Source of the DNA: CAYJLB01 sp964370845
GTDB lineage: Bacteria; Bacillota; Clostridia; Oscillospirales; Ruminococcaceae
Direction: 5' to 3'
Assembly (NCBI GenBank): GCA_964370845.1
Contig: CAYJLB010000040.1
Location: 1-19,313 of the forward strand
DNA length: 19,313 nucleotides
The position numbers were made by a program, and so were the translations under genes. The notes beneath the pieces are model-generated. The model had not been told where the DNA came from, did no database searches, and saw nothing but the letters and a program-made list of their open reading frames with translations. Within the stretch, counting starts at the first letter, position 1, and every line of letters starts with the position of its first letter. Below are positions 15,982-19,313 of the stretch, one piece after another.

Positions 15982-16539
15982 ATGAGAAAAGTAAAATTGT
16001 ACATTGCAATGAGTTTGGACGGGTATGTTGCGGACAAAAATGGCGGAGTTTCTTGGCTTTCTGGGGATAATAGTGACCCGACAAATATGGGGAGTTATCC
16101 CGAATTTATTGAAACAATTGACACTGTTATCCTTGGGTACAAGACTTATCACCAGATAGTGAGTGAACTTTCTCCCGATGTTTGGGCTTATGCAGGAAAA
16201 AAATCTTATGTTTTAACAAGCAGAAATTGCGAAAATACTGAAGAAATAACATTTATAAATGGGGAAGTTTCAACCTTAATTTCTCAGTTAAAAGAACAAG
16301 ATGGCAAGGATATTTGGATTTGCGGAGGGGCAAATATTGCACAACAATGCCTTGAAAAAGGGTTGGTTGATGAGGTTACCCTAAGCATTATTCCAACAAT
16401 CTTAGGTGGAGGAGTTTCGCTATTTAGCCAGTTGGAAAAGGAAGAAAAATTGGCTTTGCTTTCAACAAAAAGCTATAATGGAATAGTAGATTTGACCTAT
16501 GATTGTAAAAAACGGACGACCACAGAAAACAAAATATAA
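15982..16539 (+). CDS. Dihydrofolate reductase / RibD C-terminal domain family protein
   Basis: 185-residue NAD(P)H-dependent reductase-fold protein, similar in type to Bacillus YyaP/YwjB. The N-terminus KLYIAMSLDGYVADKNGGVSWL is the family hallmark; VILGYKTYHQI, SYVLTSR, the nucleotide-binding IWICGGANIAQQCLEKGLVDE and LSIIPTILGGGVSLF follow. Substrate unknown; these proteins are not the essential folate enzyme. ATG 15982 has GAAAGGA about 9 nt upstream, so the in-frame TTG at 15964 is rejected. A terminator precedes the gene, so it should have its own promoter, though I did not find a convincing one in the short gap. Oddity: the last nine residues (KRTTTENKI) come from repeat sequence, since 16511-16525 matches the complement of hairpin D in the 234-bp palindrome; family members normally end near DLTYDCKK. 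Confidence 0.88.
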   Translation: MRKVKLYIAMSLDGYVADKNGGVSWLSGDNSDPTNMGSYPEFIETIDTVILGYKTYHQIVSELSPDVWAYAGKKSYVLTSRNCENTEEITFINGEVSTLISQLKEQDGKDIWICGGANIAQQCLEKGLVDEVTLSIIPTILGGGVSLFSQLEKEEKLALLSTKSYNGIVDLTYDCKKRTTTENKI

Positions 16540-16757
16540 CGGGAGAGAGTGGAAATTTTCCCCTACAANNNNNNNNNNNNNNNNNNNNNNNNNNNNNNNN
16601 NNNNNNNNNNNNNNNNNNNNNNNNNNNNNNNNNNNNNNNNNNNNNNNNNNNNNNNNNNNNNNNNNNNNTCCCCTACAAAATCCGACCTCGCGGGCAGATA
16701 TTATCCTATTTCGCGACATAAAAACGCGGGCAAGGATGCAACGTCACGTTGCCCGCT
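16511..16757. repeat. Diverged palindromic element with internal assembly gap
   Basis: Left part: ACGGACGACCACAG (one arm of hairpin D), then CGGGAGAG...TTTTCCCCTACAA (like hairpin C, reversed). After 100 N (16569-16668) the right part holds CCCCTACAA, AATCCGACCTCGCGGGCA (B'), CGACATAAAAACGCGGG (A'-like) and the end module GCGGGCA plus GCAACGT-C-ACGTTGC (16738-16752). Order and sequence match the complement of the left half of the 234-bp unit with many changes. Confidence 0.75.
16569..16668. other. Assembly gap (100 N)
   Basis: Exactly 100 N of unknown true length. The sequence CCCCTACAA occurs on both sides, which suggests the gap was caused by a direct repeat. Confidence 0.97.
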
Positions 16758-16793
16758 AGCCGATTGAGGTGCTTTTATTAGCCGAAAAGGGTA

Positions 16794-16821
16794 TTGCTTT
16801 TTTTAGTCACTATGCTATAAT
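16794..16821 (+). promoter_or_regulatory. Probable promoter of the sulfatase gene
   Basis: TTGCTT (16794-16799), 16-bp spacer, TATAAT (16816-16821). It is 70 bp before the start codon. A TTGACA at 16832-16837 lacks a good -10 at the right distance. Confidence 0.6.
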
Positions 16822-16890
16822 TATCTAGTAATTGACATAAAATTATTAGTTATCATTTACTAATTTGCTTTTTGAAAGGATATTTTAACT

Positions 16891-18393
16891 ATGAAATATA
16901 ACTTTTTAGTAATCTGTGTTGACCAAATGCAAACCTTTTCTCTAGGCTGTAACGGGAACAAGCAAGTGAAAACGCCTAACCTTGATAAATTAGGGCTTGA
17001 GGGAACTTCTTTTAGACGTGCTTATTGTGCAAACACAGTTTGTATGCCTTCTCGTGCAAGCATGTTTACTGGACTTACTCCTAAACAGCATGGGCTTACC
17101 ACAAACGGAATGAAACTCCCCGAAGAAATCCCTACAATTGCTGGAGTTTTACATAAAAATGGTTATAAAACTTATGGCGCTGGGAAATTCCATGTTCAAC
17201 AAACTCACGATGACGAAACGATTCACTCTTACGAGAATAAACATTTTTGGGCTAACTGAACGTACAAAAAATTGCCTCCAATGTTCTATGGATTTGAGGA
17301 AACTCACCACGTCGGCGGTCACGGTTGTGGCTGTTATGGTGAATATAAAAACTGGCTTTTGGAAAATCACCCTGGAGTTTGGGAGAAATATCAACGCGAA
17401 AATGCTTATCACGATGATAATTTTAAGAACTCAACTTGGCGAATGGACGTTCCGCCTGAGCTACATTACAACAACTGGATTGCGGATAATACTATAAATT
17501 TTATCAATAAATTAGGTGATGATGAGAACTTTTTTGCGTGGTGTTCTTTCCCTGACCCGCACGGACCTTACGTTGCAACAAAGCCTTATAGCGAGATGTA
17601 CAACCCTGATGAAATGGAGCTTAATCCCACTTGGAACAACAGAAATGAGAGCCTTGAGCACTTAACAGAAAGACGTGAAACTTTCGGGTTCAAGCTAGGT
17701 GATAAGCCAGATATTGAGCTAAAAGAGCTAACTGCACAAACTTACGGAATGATTACCCATGTTGATGATAACATCGGACGACTTGTTAAAGCTTTGGAGG
17801 AAAAAGGCGTTGCTGACAACACAATTATCGTTTTCATAGCTGACCACGGCGAATATTTGGGCTCTCACGGGCTTATCCAAAAGGCGGACTGGCCGTATGA
17901 GGAATTGGCTTTAGTGCCTTATATTTGGCACGTTCCAAAGGGCAGTAAAAACGGGGTTTGTGACCAAGTTGTGTCCGCATTGGACTTAGTTCCAACAATT
18001 CTTGATTATGCTGAAATTTCTCAAGATGATTTTGTGACAAGAGGCACTTTACATAAGGCTGACACCACTCCTTTACCTGGACGAAGTTTGAAAAAATATC
18101 TTTCTGACGGGGAAAAATTAGAGGAAAAACCTGCTTTTGTTGAGTATGATGAGGACTGGTTCAAAGGACCTTTTTACAGGGCAAGAACTATTGTTCAGGG
18201 GCAATACAAGCTGGTTTATTATGTTATTGCGGGAGATGGTTTGCTTTTTGACTTAGAAAATGACAAATATGAGGAAAATAATTTGTTTTTCGATGAAAAT
18301 TATAAGGAAATTAAGGCAGATTTAACGGAAAAACTGCTTCGTCATTTGGTTGAAACGGACAGAAATGACATTCCAAGACTTGCAGCGTACTAA
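16891..18393 (+). pseudogene. Sulfatase (arylsulfatase/choline-sulfatase type) interrupted by one in-frame TGA
   Basis: The reading frame of 501 codons encodes a type I sulfatase broken by TGA at 17257-17259 (codon 123). Before it: VICVDQMQ with D11 as first metal ligand, and C51-M-P-S-R55, the CxPSR site whose Cys must become formylglycine, followed by ASMFTGLTPKQHG. After it the same frame continues with LPPMFYGFEETHHVGGHG, WCSFPDPHGPY, IVFIADHGEYLGSHGL (metal-binding D-H) and KADWPYEE, to a normal C-terminus. Neighbouring residues (W-A-N, stop, T-Y-K-K-L-P) suggest the lost residue was Gly, one base change (GGA to TGA). ATG 16891 has GAAAGGA about 9 nt upstream. It would release sulfate from a sulfated ester; the substrate is unknown. 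No maturase gene is in the window. The absence of other damage suggests a recent mutation, or a sequencing or assembly error. Confidence 0.88.
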
Positions 18394-18640
18394 CAAGCGT
18401 GACGCTTGACCCATGCCCGCACTGAACAGAGTGAAAGTTAAAATTAAGTTTCTGCGAGGTCGAATTTTGTAAATTGGGTAGCTAGATGTCATTTTAACAA
18501 GCGTGACGCTTGCCCCATACCCGGCGGGGCAACCCCGCTGTTATTTCCGCGTTTTTACGTTGATAAGTAAGGAAATTTGTCGCCACGAGGTCGAATTTTG
18601 TAGGGGAGAGACTTGCTCTCCTTGATTATTCTGTTATTAT
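18391..18640. repeat. Two diverged palindrome-family modules after the sulfatase gene
   Basis: TAACAAGCGTGACGCTTG occurs at 18391-18408 and 18495-18512 (period 104 bp), followed each time by CCCAT and CCCG and, further on, CGAGGTCGAATTTTGTA. The second module (18519-18630) matches the left half of the 234-bp unit with substitutions: GGCGGGG, CCCCGCTG, CCGCGTTTTTACGTTG, CGAGGTCGAATTTT and TGTAGGGGAGAG. The first copy begins exactly at the sulfatase stop codon TAA. Confidence 0.75.
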
Positions 18641-18694
18641 ATATTTTATTGCAAATTTATGTCTATTTAACAATAATTCTGTTATGATTTTTTT

Positions 18695-18803
18695 AAGCTT
18701 CGCTTTTTTTCGCTTCGCTCAATTTTTTTTTGAAAAGCTTTGCTTTTTAGCTTTGCTTTTGCTTCGCAAATATGCTCACTCGCTTCGCTCGCTCCGCCTT
18801 TAG
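18695..18803. repeat. Low-complexity GCTTCGCT/GCTTTGCT tract
   Basis: Irregular repeats of GCTTCGCT, AGCTTTGC and CGCTCGCT, interspersed with T runs. No gene, promoter or clean tandem period seen. Confidence 0.7.
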
Positions 18804-18835
18804 CTTTGAAACTAAGATAAACTATAGAACTTGTA

Positions 18836-18895
18836 ATTTAGTATTTAGTTATTTAGTTATTTAGTTATTTAGTATTCGGTATTCGGTTTCTCGGT
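18836..18895. repeat. ATTTAGTT octamer microsatellite followed by TATTCGG repeats
   Basis: Three perfect ATTTAGTT units (18843-18866) with partial units on each side, then TATTCGG twice. Length variation by slippage would be expected. Confidence 0.8.
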
Positions 18896-18916
18896 TCCTT
18901 CGGACCGCCGGAGCCA

Positions 18917-18940
18917 CCCTCGCCCCCTTCCCCCTCTCCC
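18917..18940 (-). other. G-rich tract with quadruplex pattern on the minus strand
   Basis: Read on the minus strand: GGG, AGA, GGGGG, AA, GGGGG, CGA, GGG. The four G runs with loops of 2-3 bases fit the standard G-quadruplex pattern, in otherwise AT-rich DNA. Confidence 0.6.
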
Positions 18941-18959
18941 AATATATCACAAAGGTTTG

Positions 18960-19078
18960 GTGACATTCAATGACATCTTATGAATTTGTAATAAAAATTA
19001 TTTTATGGCAATTTTGTTGAAAATAATTGTGAGAAATTAACAAAAATTAATTATTTATCAAATGTCATTGAATGTCAC
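18960..19078. promoter_or_regulatory. 17-bp inverted repeat with doubled TGACAT half-sites, operator-like
   Basis: GTGACATTCAATGACAT (18960-18976) and its exact complement (19062-19078) lie 85 bp apart. Each arm holds two direct TGACAT boxes 4 bp apart. The right arm overlaps the -35 box of the promoter at 19068. The spacing suits a regulator that binds both sites and loops the DNA; this is inference. Confidence 0.55.
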
Positions 19079-19097
19079 TAAAGTTTTATGCTATAGT
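19068..19097 (+). promoter_or_regulatory. Possible promoter of the last gene
   Basis: TTGAAT (19068-19073), 18-bp spacer, TATAGT (19092-19097), about 75 bp before the TTG start. It overlaps the inverted repeat arm at 19062-19078. Confidence 0.45.
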
Positions 19098-19173
19098 TAT
19101 CTTAACGGGAAAATTTGGAGTTTTGGACCCAGTAATATTAAATTAAGTGTAAATTATTTTGGAGGTCATAAGT

Positions 19174-19313
19174 TTGAAAATAAATTTTTCAAAAAACAAT
19201 TTAATCGTTTGGAGTTATTGTGCTTTTCGTCCCTTAAGAACGAAATTTTTTTCACTAGAAAAATTGGGTGAAAAAAGACATATGAACTTTAGTTCTATTA
19301 AAACATCCAGAAA
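19174..19313 (+). CDS. Unrecognised protein, N-terminus only (cut by window end)
   Basis: A TTG start at 19174 lies 8 nt after a perfect GGAGG (19161-19165), the strongest ribosome binding site in this part of the window. The frame stays open for 46 codons to the window edge: it begins MKINFSKNNLIVWSY, continues with CAFRPLRTKF, FSLEKLGEKR and HMNFSSIKTS, and shows no signal peptide or transmembrane segment. I do not recognise it. A promoter candidate and a 17-bp inverted repeat lie upstream, so it looks like a regulated gene, perhaps the first of an accessory unit. A different frame open over 19062-19271 ends in a stop and has no binding site, so it is less likely. Confidence 0.5.
   Translation, partial: MKINFSKNNLIVWSYCAFRPLRTKFFSLEKLGEKRHMNFSSIKTSR

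Noticed and set aside
16462..16767. Frames of 72-86 codons crossing the N gap at 16569
   Set aside because: The translated middle is undefined and the rest is repeat sequence.
16832..16856. TTGACA-based promoter for the sulfatase gene
   Set aside because: The only -10-like hexamer (TATCAT) is 13 bp away, too close; the TTGCTT/TATAAT pair just upstream fits better.
17257..17259. Selenocysteine or genome-wide TGA recoding in the sulfatase
   Set aside because: The position aligns with a non-catalytic Gly, recJ ends in TGA, and no selenocysteine machinery is visible.

Overview
The window looks like a draft (scaffolded) piece of a low-GC Firmicutes chromosome, most likely a gut-type clostridium (Oscillospirales/Ruminococcaceae-like by gene content; inferred, not tested). 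Supporting signs are the recJ-rel-MBL-hemZ gene order, trmK next to a Nif3-family gene, RqcH, a DUF1858 protein, strong AAAGGAG-type ribosome binding sites and near-consensus sigma-A promoters. Two runs of exactly 100 N (12750-12849 and 16569-16668) are assembly gaps, and both fall inside the same repeat family.

Layout. 1-12335 is a minus-strand housekeeping block. In transcription order it reads DUF1858 protein (own promoter and terminator), trmK, Nif3-family protein, rqcH, repeats, recJ, rel (ppGpp synthetase/hydrolase), repeats, MBL hydrolase, hemZ and rlmD (cut by the window start). 12440-13408 is a repeat block holding a tandem 234-bp nested palindrome and a structured repeat. 13392-15905 holds a divergent pair, a YaaH-family acetate transporter (minus) and a membrane GGDEF protein (plus), whose promoters are mirror-image TTGAAA-17-TATAAT sites. 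15982-18393 holds a RibD/DHFR-like reductase and a sulfatase gene broken by one in-frame TGA. 18391-19173 is non-coding and full of repeats, a G-rich tract and an operator-like inverted repeat, followed by a new gene that runs off the end.

The most unusual content is the repeats. (i) A roughly 290-bp element, here called E3, occurs three times plus a fragment. It has one long-range stem and two hairpins whose arms differ between copies yet still pair, and a third hairpin with an invariant core. All copies have the same orientation, each downstream of a minus-strand stop codon. (ii) A nested palindrome family (A-B-C-D-B'-A') forms a tandem array at 12461-13083 and has diverged relatives at 16511-16757 and 18391-18640. 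(iii) Small REP-like hairpins with conserved TGTAGGG...CCGA flanks have freely varying but self-complementary arms. (iv) A 15-nt odd-centred palindrome recurs at gene ends. The palindromic families abut or enter gene 3' ends: the C-terminal codons of rqcH and of the DHFR-like gene, the stop codon of the sulfatase gene, and probably that of rel, lie in repeat sequence. No tRNA, rRNA, CRISPR array or transposase gene was found.
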